Positions 50,808 through 58,940 of a stretch of 64,000 nt of DNA are shown here, piece after piece. The first letter of the stretch is position 1; each line of letters starts with the position of its first letter. The notes beneath the pieces are model-generated. The model made no database searches, had not been told where the DNA came from, and saw only the letters and a program-made list of their open reading frames with translations. The translations under genes were made by a program, and so were the position numbers. Source of the DNA: Clostridium isatidis (GTDB lineage: Bacteria; Bacillota; Clostridia; Clostridiales; Clostridiaceae); assembly GCF_002285495.1 (NCBI RefSeq), contig NZ_CP016786.1, forward strand, positions 1,750,001 through 1,814,000, read 5' to 3'.

Positions 50808-51757
50808 ACTTTTCCCTCCTTAAGTAATAGCCTTATAAAATATAATCCTCCAACAAAATTAATTATTATACTAATAGTTCCTCCAAAGTTTAAAAGTCTT
50901 TCTAATATAAATTGACCTCCAACTAAGGCTATAATGCTTATCAGTATTGATACTGGTATAAGCAAATTGTATTTATAACTTTTTGTCAGCTCATGAGTTA
51001 AATTGACTACTAATATACCTAAGAAAGTGATAGGGCCAACTAAAGCTGTTGCTACAGATACTAAAATAGACACAAATGTAAGCATTTTTTTAGTAAATTT
51101 ATCATAATTAACTCCTAGGTTAATTGCTGTATCTCTTCCTAATGATATAACTTCTATTTTACTTATTTCCTCATAAACTAATGCAAAGATTATAAGAACA
51201 ACTGCTAAAACTATAAGTAATATGTCCTTATTTATTAAATTAAAAGAAGCATTAATCTTAGCATATAAAGCATCATATTCATTAGGATCTATAATTACCT
51301 GCATAAAGCTTGAAATACTTCTAAATAAAGTCCCTATTACTGTTCCCACCAAAAGCAGAAAGAAAATATTATTCTTACCATCCTTTAAAACCAGCTTAAA
51401 TAGGATCATTGCCAGTATTAACATAAGGCTGCAGTTTACTACAAAATTTACAGGCTTACTTGTAAAAACAATAGATGTCGAACCAAACAAGAATACAACT
51501 ACTGTCTGTACTAAGCCATATAGAGCATCAAGACCCATTATGCTAGGAGTTATTATTCTATTTTGAGTAACCCCTTGAAAGAGCATACTGGAAAGGGCAA
51601 TGGCACTGCCGGCAATTACAATTGCTATAAGCCTAGGCACTCTTATGTAAAAGCTGTATCTTAAAATTTTAGGATTTAAGCCCCAAAATACATATAAAGC
51701 TATGGATATCAAAGCTAATAAGCTAAGCAAAATTATTGTTCTTTTCTTATTGTCCAT
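50804..51757 (-). CDS. yclO: Siderophore ABC importer permease, YclO-like
   Basis: FecCD/BtuC-family permease, 317 aa, about nine helices. Family motifs: YSFYIRVPRLIAIVIAGSAIALSSMLFQGVTQN, TPSIMGLDALYGLVQT, LGRDTAINLGVNYDKF and VGPITFLGILVVNLTHELT, the last being the ATPase-coupling region. Its start overlaps the yclN stop by one base (TAATG). Confidence 0.93.
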   Translation of the reverse strand: MDNKKRTIILLSLLALISIALYVFWGLNPKILRYSFYIRVPRLIAIVIAGSAIALSSMLFQGVTQNRIITPSIMGLDALYGLVQTVVVFLFGSTSIVFTSKPVNFVVNCSLMLILAMILFKLVLKDGKNNIFFLLLVGTVIGTLFRSISSFMQVIIDPNEYDALYAKINASFNLINKDILLIVLAVVLIIFALVYEEISKIEVISLGRDTAINLGVNYDKFTKKMLTFVSILVSVATALVGPITFLGILVVNLTHELTKSYKYNLLIPVSILISIIALVGGQFILERLLNFGGTISIIINFVGGLYFIRLLLKEGKV

Positions 51758-52704
51758 TATTTATTCCTCCTGAAGATTAAGTAAAGGAATATTGCTCCTC
51801 CTATAACACCAACTGTCATTTCAATTGGTATCTCGTAAGGGAATATAATTATACGACTGATAATATCACAAACAAGTAAAAAACTTGCTCCAAGCATTGC
51901 TATAAAAGGCATATTCTTTTGAAGGTTGTCTCCTTTCATTATTGAAACAATATTAGGAATAACTAAACCTAGAAAAGGTATATTTCCAATTACTATAACG
52001 ACTAAAGCTGATATTAGAGATACAATTATAACTCCAATATTACTTACTAATTTGTAATTAAGCCCAAGTCCTACAGATATGTCTTCTCCCATACCAATTA
52101 AGTTAAACTTATTAGCATAAAGGAAAGCTGCTACAAGCAATGGTATAGTCAGATATAACATTTCATAATTTCCTTTTATTATGGTTGTAAAACTTCCCCT
52201 AAGAAAAGAACCCATATTTTGACTTAAATCATTTTTATAGGCTATAAAATCAGCTATTGAACCAACAACATTTCCAAGCATTATCCCTACTAGGGGAATA
52301 AATATTATATCCTTTACCTTAAGCATTTTTAGTATTCTCATAAAAATAAAAGTTCCTAAAACTGCAAAAATAAATGATATTACTATTTTTTGGCTTGTTG
52401 ATGGTTTTGGAATTAATACAAGAGCCATTAAAACCCCAAGTTTTGCTGAATCTATAGTTCCTGCTGTTGATGGTGAAACAAATTTATTGTTACCAATCTG
52501 CTGCATTATGATTCCACTAATACTCATACCTATTCCAGCAAATAAAATACTTATTAATCTTGGTACACGACTTATGAGTATTATGTCTAACTCCTCTTTT
52601 CCTATATTAAAAATACTTATATCTGATACTCCTACAAATAGAGATACTATAGATAATATGACTGTAATTATAAAAAGTAATTTTGTAGATAAATTTTTAG
52701 ACAT
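51757..52704 (-). CDS. yclN: Siderophore ABC importer permease, YclN-like
   Basis: First gene of the operon and the second FecCD-type permease, 315 aa. LISRVPRLISILFAGIGMSISGIIMQQIGNNKFVSPSTAGTIDSAKLG, GEDISVGLGLNYKLVSN and IPFLGLVIPNIVSIMKGD mark the family. Together with YclO it forms the channel, served by YclP and YclQ; the order N-O-P-Q matches Bacillus subtilis petrobactin uptake. Start follows AAAGGAGAG. Controlled by two Fur boxes. Confidence 0.93.
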   Translation of the reverse strand: MSKNLSTKLLFIITVILSIVSLFVGVSDISIFNIGKEELDIILISRVPRLISILFAGIGMSISGIIMQQIGNNKFVSPSTAGTIDSAKLGVLMALVLIPKPSTSQKIVISFIFAVLGTFIFMRILKMLKVKDIIFIPLVGIMLGNVVGSIADFIAYKNDLSQNMGSFLRGSFTTIIKGNYEMLYLTIPLLVAAFLYANKFNLIGMGEDISVGLGLNYKLVSNIGVIIVSLISALVVIVIGNIPFLGLVIPNIVSIMKGDNLQKNMPFIAMLGASFLLVCDIISRIIIFPYEIPIEMTVGVIGGAIFLYLIFRRNK

Positions 52705-52722
52705 AATAACTCTCCTTTACAA

Positions 52723-52776
52723 TTGATAATAATTATCAACACTAAATGAATTATATATGATAATAATTATCATTGT
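52723..52776 (-). promoter_or_regulatory. Fur-regulated promoter with two perfect palindromic Fur boxes
   Basis: TTGATAATAATTATCAA (52723-52739) and ATGATAATAATTATCAT (52757-52773) are perfect 8-1-8 palindromes matching the Fur 7-1-7 motif. On the yclN strand a TTGACA -35 (52776-52771) and TATAAT -10 are separated by 18 bases, and the second palindrome lies entirely in that spacer. Iron repression of yclNOPQ follows. Confidence 0.88.
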
Positions 52777-52940
52777 CAATGGTTTTTTAATAAAATATTT
52801 CCTTTAAATGAACATTTTTTATAATAGCTGAAATATTTTCTTTCCTTTGTAATAATATCTAGTAAAAAGCTATAGTTATTTTCCACAATTTTACTAGAAA
52901 GTTCTTATAAAGAATTTAATTTATCAAATGTATTTCTTAG

Positions 52941-52970
52941 AACATTTAAGAATTTTTATCATAATATGTA
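52941..52970 (+). promoter_or_regulatory. Sporulation-type promoter of BclB-domain gene 1
   Basis: AAC at 52941-52943, then 16 bases, then CATAATATGTA at 52960-52970, 43 bases before the ATG. This resembles the SigK pattern (AC, about 16-17 bases, CATANNNTA) and recurs before genes 2 and 3. Confidence 0.6.
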
Positions 52971-53013
52971 GTATATCGGGTATAACTTATGATAATAAAA
53001 AGGAGGAACTTAA

Positions 53014-53766
53014 ATGAACATCGATAAATATATAGACGCACTTTATTATGAAGAATTTGAAAAATATGATGACGATTATGATTTTGAATGGGATGAATGG
53101 AAGGAAAAAGAATGCAAGAAACGCAGAGAACCTAAATTTAGATGTGTAAAATATCCTGTATGCCCAAAACATTATCCACAACAATATCAATCATGCCAAT
53201 GTCCTGCACAAATTCAACCACGTTATAAGTGTCATATAGATAAAAATAGAAAAGCATCTGAAACTTGGATTCCTTATGCTTCAGGAGCTGATCTTGATTT
53301 AACTATTGCTGCAGGCGGTACTACAGCATCTGCTGCAGTTGGCTTTGGAAGCAGTGGAGCTGTTACTGTTGCTACTACTCTAGGTACTATAAATTTAGTT
53401 AATGGAAGTAACTTTGCCTTTGCAGTTCCAAGAGAAGGCTGCTTAAGATCCTTTACAGCATATTTAACAGTAACTGGTGCAATAGATGTTGCTCTAGGAT
53501 TAGTTACTGTATACGCTCAGTTATACAGAGCTGAAGCAGGAAGCACTCTATTTACGCCAATTCAAGGGGCAACAATAACCTTCCCTGCTATTTCTAGTAC
53601 TACAGCTGCAGGTACTACCTTTAATGGTATTATTAAAGGAATAAATTATCCATTATGTGAACAAGACCGTCTATTGCTAGTTTATTCAGCAACTTCTACA
53701 ACAGCAGCAGGAACAGATCCAATTACTATACCTGTTACTGCAAGCGCAGGAATTTCTATATCATAA
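53014..53766 (+). CDS. BclB C-terminal-domain spore surface protein 1
   Basis: A 250-aa protein with three parts: a leader (MNIDKYIDALYYEEFEK plus an acidic stretch), a cysteine-rich linker (about residues 43-75, CVKYPVCPKHYP, SCQCPAQ), and a C-terminal domain of about 165 aa like the exosporium glycoprotein BclB C-terminus (TIGR03721 type): WIPYASGADLDLT, AAVGFGSSGAVTV, NFAFAVPREGCLRSFTAYL, VYAQLYRAEAGSTLFTPIQGATITF, RLLLVYSATST. There are no collagen-like GXY repeats. Strong AGGAGG site, own promoter and terminator. First of three tandem paralogues. Confidence 0.88.
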   Translation: MNIDKYIDALYYEEFEKYDDDYDFEWDEWKEKECKKRREPKFRCVKYPVCPKHYPQQYQSCQCPAQIQPRYKCHIDKNRKASETWIPYASGADLDLTIAAGGTTASAAVGFGSSGAVTVATTLGTINLVNGSNFAFAVPREGCLRSFTAYLTVTGAIDVALGLVTVYAQLYRAEAGSTLFTPIQGATITFPAISSTTAAGTTFNGIIKGINYPLCEQDRLLLVYSATSTTAAGTDPITIPVTASAGISIS

Positions 53767-53807
53767 TCATATTAAAATCTTTAAAATAAAAGTCTTATAA
53801 AATAAAT

Positions 53808-53846
53808 AAGGCTGTTATACAACGCCTTCAGTTGTATAACAGCCTT
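53808..53846 (+). terminator. Terminator of BclB-domain gene 1
   Basis: Perfect 16-base arms AAGGCTGTTATACAAC / GTTGTATAACAGCCTT with a seven-base loop and a TTATTC tail. Confidence 0.88.
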
Positions 53847-53909
53847 TATTCTATCACTTAAAAAATTATTCTATTAAACATATAAAGTTAAATAAACCAT
53901 ATTAATTAG

Positions 53910-53940
53910 AACAATTACTAATTTCACATCATATTATATA
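53910..53940 (+). promoter_or_regulatory. Sporulation-type promoter of BclB-domain gene 2
   Basis: AAC (53910-53912), 17 bases, CATATTATATA (53930-53940), 44 bases before the ATG; same pattern as before gene 1. Confidence 0.58.
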
Positions 53941-53984
53941 TTATATCAAATACTAACTAAGATAATAAAAAGGGGGGAACTAAT

Positions 53985-54635
53985 ATGAAAAATACTAGAT
54001 ATATTGATGAACTATATTATGATGAAATTAAAAGAGCTAATATGCACTTTTGCTGCTGTAAAGATCATATAGAAAATAAAAAATGTCCAAAATGTGGGCC
54101 GAAAAAAATAGGTCCAACTATAATTCCTTATTCATCTGATGGAGAACGAGAATTTTCATTTGAGCTAATTAATGGTGTGACTTTAACTACTCTTTCCACT
54201 GCTATTGGTTTTGGAGATTCAGCACTCGTAACAATACAGCCAACAGGACTTATCAATGGAGTTGATAATGACGGTATGACAGCCTTTGTTCTTCCTAGAG
54301 CAGGTTGCCTACAAACTCTAGCTGTATCTGCCACCGTAACCGATCCATCAGAAATCCCAGCTGGAACAATAATAACAATTATAGCTCAATTATATAAAGC
54401 CCAATGTAATAGCAGCATATTTGCTCCTATTCCTGGAACTCAAATTATTCTAGCTCCATCAATCACTTCAAGTACTGTTGTAGGAACAGTATTTAACGGA
54501 TGCGTAGATAATTTAAATTATTCCTTAAATAAACTAGAACGTTTGGCATTAGTTTTTTCTGTGTCAATTCCAGCAGCAGTTGACACCGAATTTAACTTTG
54601 CAGCTAATCTTAACGGTGGAGTAACCATATTATAA
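53985..54635 (+). CDS. BclB C-terminal-domain spore surface protein 2
   Basis: A 216-aa paralogue with leader MKNTRYIDELYYDEIKRA, a short cysteine-rich linker (MHFCCCKDHIENKKCPKCG) and the BclB-type domain: IIPYSSDGEREFS, TAIGFGDSALVTI, MTAFVLPRAGCLQTLAVSATV, IIAQLYKAQCNSSIFAPIPGTQIIL, RLALVFSVS. Shorter than gene 1 because the linker is shorter. AGGGGGG-type site before the ATG. No collagen repeats, no membrane anchor. A coat or exosporium place is inferred from the domain. Confidence 0.87.
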   Translation: MKNTRYIDELYYDEIKRANMHFCCCKDHIENKKCPKCGPKKIGPTIIPYSSDGEREFSFELINGVTLTTLSTAIGFGDSALVTIQPTGLINGVDNDGMTAFVLPRAGCLQTLAVSATVTDPSEIPAGTIITIIAQLYKAQCNSSIFAPIPGTQIILAPSITSSTVVGTVFNGCVDNLNYSLNKLERLALVFSVSIPAAVDTEFNFAANLNGGVTIL

Positions 54636-54661
54636 TAAAAACTATTATAATTATTATAAAG

Positions 54662-54706
54662 TAAAAAACTTCTACACAAAGATTTACTGTGTGGAAGCTT
54701 TTTATT
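54662..54706 (+). terminator. Terminator of BclB-domain gene 2
   Basis: Imperfect arms AAAAAACTTCTACACA / TGTGTGGAAGCTTTTT around a nine-base loop with T-tract. Confidence 0.75.
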
Positions 54707-54742
54707 TATAAATAAAGATACTATTCTTCTTTTAATATAAAG

Positions 54743-54772
54743 AACATTCTACAATAAATGGAATATTATGTA
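54743..54772 (+). promoter_or_regulatory. Sporulation-type promoter of BclB-domain gene 3
   Basis: AAC (54743-54745), 16 bases, AATATTATGTA (54762-54772), 37 bases before the ATG; differs from the gene 1 -10 at two positions. Confidence 0.55.
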
Positions 54773-54809
54773 CTATATTAAATATCCTTAAGGAACAAAG
54801 GAGGATTTT

Positions 54810-55577
54810 ATGGGTAAACCAAAATATATAGACAAACTTTGCGATGATTTGTCTTTAAAATACGATTCTGACCGCTTCTTTTATGAAATCCTTAAAGATT
54901 TGGAAGAAGCTCCATGCAAAAGAGAGAAAAGGGTCAGAAAAGAAATTGATCTGCTAAAGGAAGAAAAATTTAAAATACCAGGAAAATGCAGGGACATAGA
55001 AATATGTCCAAAAGAACCTGAAATATTAAACTGTAAGGGTTCCTTAAGCCTTATTCCTTACGCTTCAGGTGGCACTGTAGCTTTAGATGTTATCCAGCCT
55101 AGCTCTACAAATGCAAATGTAGGAATAATAGCTTTTGGAAATAATGTTACTACTGCAACTGATATTCCAAGTAGAACCATTACTGTACCAATTGGCGGCA
55201 CTACTAATATGGCATATACAGCATCTAATTTTATAAAAATAAGATCAATTACTGCAGATTTCACTTTAGTTGATGCAGAACAAATAACTTCAGGCTCAAT
55301 AGTTATAAAAGCTCAATTATATAGGTCCTTCCCTCCATCAAATATCTTTTCTGCAATACCTGGTACTGAAATAACTTTAGGTCCTGCTTTAACTGGTGTT
55401 GTTCCTTCCGGAAGTATTTTGGTTGGAATTAAAAGAAATATTCATGCACCTGAAATTTGTCCACAAAGTCGAATAATCCTTGTTTTCTCAGCAGTAGCTC
55501 AAGGAACAGGTGCAACAATAGCTACTTCTCCAATAAATGGTTATGCAAGTGCAGGGGTAACTATTGAGTTAAAATAG
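54810..55577 (+). CDS. BclB C-terminal-domain spore surface protein 3
   Basis: A 255-aa paralogue. Leader MGKPKYIDKLCDDLSLKYDS, a charged middle (residues 30-75, with CKREKRVRKEIDLLKEEKF and CRDIEICPKEPEILNC) and the BclB-type domain: SLIPYASGGTVALDV, GIIAFGNNVTTA, SNFIKIRSITADFTLV, VIKAQLYRSFPPSNIFSAIPGTEITLGPALTG, RIILVFSAVAQGTG, NGYASAGVTIEL, which is the closest of the three to BclB. Shares the YIDxL leader motif with its two neighbours. AAAGGAGG site; own terminator. Confidence 0.9.
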   Translation: MGKPKYIDKLCDDLSLKYDSDRFFYEILKDLEEAPCKREKRVRKEIDLLKEEKFKIPGKCRDIEICPKEPEILNCKGSLSLIPYASGGTVALDVIQPSSTNANVGIIAFGNNVTTATDIPSRTITVPIGGTTNMAYTASNFIKIRSITADFTLVDAEQITSGSIVIKAQLYRSFPPSNIFSAIPGTEITLGPALTGVVPSGSILVGIKRNIHAPEICPQSRIILVFSAVAQGTGATIATSPINGYASAGVTIELK

Positions 55578-55587
55578 CATCTGCATA

Positions 55588-55633
55588 ATAAAAGGAGTTA
55601 TTAGGCAAATATAAACCTGATAACTCCTTTTAT
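55588..55633 (+). terminator. Terminator of BclB-domain gene 3
   Basis: Arms AAAAGGAGTTATTAGG / CCTGATAACTCCTTTT (one G-T pair), ten-base loop, TATTTTG tail; it may also serve the convergent synthetase gene. Confidence 0.83.
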
Positions 55634-55677
55634 TTTGTATTACTTAAATTGAACATTTATTAAAATCTAATTAATTT

Positions 55678-56469
55678 TTACTCTCTATATTTTCTAATTT
55701 CTTTTTTTATTAATTCTAATAGATTATTAAGCTCATGTACTTCCCCATCTTCAATTAGCTTATTTAAAGAAAGCTCAAATCTACTTGCTTCTGCAAATTT
55801 TCCTAAAGAATGTAAAATTAAAATATTATTCATAATATTTGATATTATATCTGATTTTACTTCAAATAGCTTTTGCGCATCTTTTATTTCATCCTTAATA
55901 TCCAACATTAATTCATCTAGTTCAAAGGCTGCATCTGCTGCTTTTTTTAGTTTTTCCCTAACATGACTTGGCAACTGCTTTTTATACTTATAATTTAAGG
56001 AATGTTCTATTGTAGCCCAAAAGTTCATAGATAAAGTTCTTATTTGAAATTCAGCTAATATTACTTTTTCCCCTTCTGCCATATTTACAGGATATTTAAT
56101 AATAATATGGTAACTTCTATAACCGCTTTCCTTTACTCCTCTCACATAGTCCTTTTCATAAAGGATCTGCATATCTTTTCTGCCTCTTATTATTTCTACA
56201 ACAGTATCTATATCATCAACAAACTGGCACATAATCCTAATTCCAGCTATATCTTCAATTTCATACTCTAATCTATCCATTGGGATACCAAATTTATTTG
56301 CTTTTTCTAATAAACTTGATACTTCCTTTACTCTCCCTGTTACAAATTCAATTGGAGAATATTCATTTTTCTTTCTAAACTCTTTTCTTATACTTCTAAG
56401 CTTTACCTTTAACTCTTCAACCGCTTGTTCATAGGGCATAAAAAATCCCTTCCAATTTTGAACAGTCAT
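55678..56469 (-). CDS. relQ: Small alarmone (ppGpp) synthetase, RelQ/YjbM type
   Basis: Single-domain GTP pyrophosphokinase of the stringent response, 263 aa. MTVQNWKGFFMPYEQAVEELKVKLRSIRKEF matches the start of YjbM, confirming the first ATG. RelA_SpoT core: SPIEFVTGRVKEVSSLLEKA, YEIEDIAGIRIMCQFVDDI, VKESGYRSYHIIIKYP, AEFQIRTLSMNFWATIEHSLNYK. There is no hydrolase, TGS or ACT domain. The protein is about 50 residues longer than typical YjbM, with an extra helical C-terminus. Start follows GAGGGTGA. Confidence 0.94.
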   Translation of the reverse strand: MTVQNWKGFFMPYEQAVEELKVKLRSIRKEFRKKNEYSPIEFVTGRVKEVSSLLEKANKFGIPMDRLEYEIEDIAGIRIMCQFVDDIDTVVEIIRGRKDMQILYEKDYVRGVKESGYRSYHIIIKYPVNMAEGEKVILAEFQIRTLSMNFWATIEHSLNYKYKKQLPSHVREKLKKAADAAFELDELMLDIKDEIKDAQKLFEVKSDIISNIMNNILILHSLGKFAEASRFELSLNKLIEDGEVHELNNLLELIKKEIRKYRE

Positions 56470-56591
56470 ATCTAATCACCCTCTTTAAACTTCACCTTAT
56501 AATTATATCAAAAATAATATTAGGTGTAATCAGATTTATTTTATTGATTAAAAACTTTTATTTTTATATCATCTACATTCTTTTCATAATA

Positions 56592-56631
56592 TGTTATAAT
56601 ATATTATACATAAGGGATAATATGTTATAAT
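56592..56631 (+). promoter_or_regulatory. Duplicated extended -10 promoter before the soluble chemoreceptor
   Basis: TGTTATAATATA occurs twice, 31 bases apart (56592 and 56623), each followed by AAGGGATA, i.e. an imperfect tandem duplication of a promoter segment with TGnTATAAT. Confidence 0.55.
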
Positions 56632-56739
56632 ATACTAAGGGATAAAATTTATCTAAAATATATGCAGCTAAAGATAAAACTAAATAAATCGAAAATATAA
56701 AAAATGACTCAATTAGGATATATATTAGGAGGTATTAAA

Positions 56740-57726
56740 ATGGGGTTATTTTCTAAAAAAAATAAAGAAAAAAATATTCAAAATGCTGTTGAATCAACAG
56801 AAGAAGTAAATCAAGATGATTTTATAGAAAATGATTCAATGGCTACTGATCTACACCTAAACAATCACTTAAAGGAAGAAATAGCAAATATAAGTGAAAG
56901 TAGTTCTAACATTTCTCGTTCAGTACAAGATGTAAACGACTCATTATCTAGCTTGGCATCTTCTACGCTTACTCAAACTGAAGAAATATCAAATGCCAGC
57001 AGTATTTTATCAAGCTTTAGCGAAAAAATGGAACAATTAGCTTACAACGTTACCAATGTTCAAATTACAGTATTGGATACAGATAAAGCTGCAGATGATG
57101 GTTTAAGTGCCTTCAGCGTATTAGATGAATCATTAAAAGATTTACAAAATGCTTTTAAAATGGTTAGTAATACAGTTAACAATCTTGTTTCTAAGATAGA
57201 ATCAGTTAATATAATTACAGACTCTATAAGCCAAATCGCTAGCCAAACAAACTTACTTTCATTAAATGCTGCAATTGAAGCTGCAAGAGCTGGAGAAGCT
57301 GGTAAAGGATTCTCTGTTGTTGCTGGAGAAGTTAGAAAACTTGCTGAAAATTCTAAGCAATCAGTTCAAAGCATTACTAAAATATTAGATGATATTAAAA
57401 CTGATATTTTAGAAACTTCAAAGGCTATGGAAGCTGGAAGCGTAGCTATTGATAATCAACAAGATACTTTAGCTAATACAAAAAATAGCTTTAATAATAT
57501 AAAAACCTCTATTAGTGAAGCAGTTCAAGAAATAGATACTGCCATCGTTAACTTAACTGAAGCAGCTTCTCAAAAAGATGAAGTTTTATCAATTGTTCAT
57601 AATGTAAGCAATATTTCACAAGAACATTCAGCATTATGCCAAGAAATTGTTGCAAATATGGATTTACAAGCAACTAGTCTTGAAAACTTAAATAATTCTA
57701 TTTCAGCATTAAATAATCAACTTTAA
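56740..57726 (+). CDS. Soluble methyl-accepting chemotaxis-type protein
   Basis: A 328-aa cytoplasmic chemoreceptor-like protein. Start at the ATG at 56740, seven bases after GGAGGT, giving MGLFSKKNKEKN; upstream in-frame codons have no site. There is no membrane helix and no sensor domain: an acidic N-terminal 60 residues lead straight into a long coiled coil with the signalling tip SQIASQTNLLSLNAAIEAARAGEAGKGFSVVAGEVRKLAENS. The tip is intact, so CheA/CheW coupling is possible, but no che gene is near. May sense through a partner protein. Confidence 0.9.
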   Translation: MGLFSKKNKEKNIQNAVESTEEVNQDDFIENDSMATDLHLNNHLKEEIANISESSSNISRSVQDVNDSLSSLASSTLTQTEEISNASSILSSFSEKMEQLAYNVTNVQITVLDTDKAADDGLSAFSVLDESLKDLQNAFKMVSNTVNNLVSKIESVNIITDSISQIASQTNLLSLNAAIEAARAGEAGKGFSVVAGEVRKLAENSKQSVQSITKILDDIKTDILETSKAMEAGSVAIDNQQDTLANTKNSFNNIKTSISEAVQEIDTAIVNLTEAASQKDEVLSIVHNVSNISQEHSALCQEIVANMDLQATSLENLNNSISALNNQL

Positions 57727-57837
57727 TTCAAGATTATTACATAGCACAAAGTTGTTTTTTAATTAAAATATAACTTAAAAGGATCAAATTAATATACTAG
57801 TATATTTTTAAAATGTCAATTTAAATTATCCGTTACT

Positions 57838-57871
57838 AAAAAAAGAAGATTGCAACCAGTCTTCTTTTTTT
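57838..57871 (+). terminator. Terminator of the chemoreceptor gene
   Basis: Arms AAAAAAGAAGA / TCTTCTTTTTT with a ten-base loop and T-tract. The A-run gives it terminator potential on the other strand for the Crp-type gene too. Confidence 0.82.
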
Positions 57872-57923
57872 AGTATACAAAATATTATTATTTTTCCACC
57901 ATGAATTACAAAAAACTTTACTT

Positions 57924-58571
57924 TTAAAGTTTTTTTACTTTTATCTTTCCCCTCCCAAGCTCTACAAGATCCCTTCTTTCTAACTCCTTAAGCTTTCTGC
58001 TGACTACCTCTCTAGAAGTCCCTATATCAGCTGCAATTCTTTCATGAGTTACATATATTATCCTGCTGCCATTATTTTTAGCAATATTTTCTTTAAAATA
58101 ATTAATCAATCTATTCTCAATACTATCAAAGGTTACCTTTTCTAAACCACTTACGACATTTTCGAATTTGTTATATAAATTTCTAAAAATATATTTTAGA
58201 AAATGAACATTATTTAATATATACATTTTAAAGAAAGGCATGGGAACAAGAGCAATTAATGCATTTTCTTCTACTTCTATAAAAGAATCACTTTCAGAAT
58301 TAGTTAATGCACATAAGACAGTATTAAAACAATTATCACCTCTTCTTAATCTATATAAGGTGATTTCTTTTCCATCATCACCTATTTTATAGACTCTTAT
58401 TTGACCAGATAATATAAGCGAAAAACCTATACAGCTTTGTTTTTCATTAAAAATTCTGCTGCCAATTTCATAACTTCTAACAACAAGTACATTAAACATT
58501 TCCTCTAAAGCTTTATCATCTAGACTTCTTAAAAAAGGATAATATCTCAAGACCTTATTTCTAATATTCAT
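57924..58571 (-). CDS. Crp/Fnr family transcriptional regulator
   Basis: A 215-aa regulator with an N-terminal cyclic-nucleotide-binding-like barrel (residues 10-130: IGFSLILSGQIRVYKIGDDGKEITLYRLRRGDNCFNTVLCALTNS) and a C-terminal winged helix (YVTHERIAADIGTSREVVSRKLKELERRDLVELGRGKIKV). The cAMP-contacting residues of true Crp are not evident and there is no Fnr-type N-terminal cysteine cluster; effector unknown. Start follows ATGAGGT. Possible targets include the adjacent glutaredoxin-like gene. Confidence 0.91.
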   Translation of the reverse strand: MNIRNKVLRYYPFLRSLDDKALEEMFNVLVVRSYEIGSRIFNEKQSCIGFSLILSGQIRVYKIGDDGKEITLYRLRRGDNCFNTVLCALTNSESDSFIEVEENALIALVPMPFFKMYILNNVHFLKYIFRNLYNKFENVVSGLEKVTFDSIENRLINYFKENIAKNNGSRIIYVTHERIAADIGTSREVVSRKLKELERRDLVELGRGKIKVKKL

Positions 58572-58650
58572 AATTTACCTCATATAAATTCCTTAATACT
58601 TTATTACATATCTTATTATAACTCTAATTTTATTGTTAATAAAAAGAAAA

Positions 58651-58680
58651 GAACTGTCTTTAATTATAAAAGGCAGTTCC
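58651..58680 (-). terminator. Terminator of the glutaredoxin-like gene
   Basis: Arms GAACTGTC / GGCAGTTC (one mismatch) and TTTTCTTTTTATT after them on the transcribed strand. Confidence 0.72.
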
Positions 58681-58706
58681 ATTCCTTAAATGCATATTAA
58701 GAATTA

Positions 58707-58940
58707 TTATAAACCTAATATACCATCTATTCTCTTCTTATCAAAACCTACAACTATATTTCCGTTAATATCTAATACCGGAACTCCCATTTGTCCGCTT
58801 TTTTGCACCATTTCCCTTGCTGCATCTTGATCAAGTCCAACATTTACTTCTTCAAAGCTTATCCCATTACTCTTTAAATAATTCTTTGCCTTAACGCACC
58901 ATGGACATGTTGATGTTGTATAAACCTTTATATTATTCAT
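58707..58940 (-). CDS. Glutaredoxin/NrdH-like redox protein
   Basis: A 77-aa thiol-disulfide protein with one thioredoxin fold. Active site CPWC in MNNIKVYTTSTCPWCVKAKNYLKSNG, cis-proline region MGVPVLDI and glycine pair near VVGFDKKRIDGIL. The ATG at 58940 follows GGGGGT. It belongs to the clostridial Uxx-type glutaredoxins; the reductant and target are not shown by context. Confidence 0.92.
   Translation of the reverse strand: MNNIKVYTTSTCPWCVKAKNYLKSNGISFEEVNVGLDQDAAREMVQKSGQMGVPVLDINGNIVVGFDKKRIDGILGL

Noticed and set aside
52987..53190. 67-aa hydrophobic ORF opposite BclB-domain gene 1
   Set aside because: Antisense of the acidic leader, giving Phe/Ile-rich translation; no ribosome binding site.
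56581..56650. Tandem repeat as a mobile or recombination site
   Set aside because: Only two imperfect units, each containing a promoter -10; promoter duplication explains it better.
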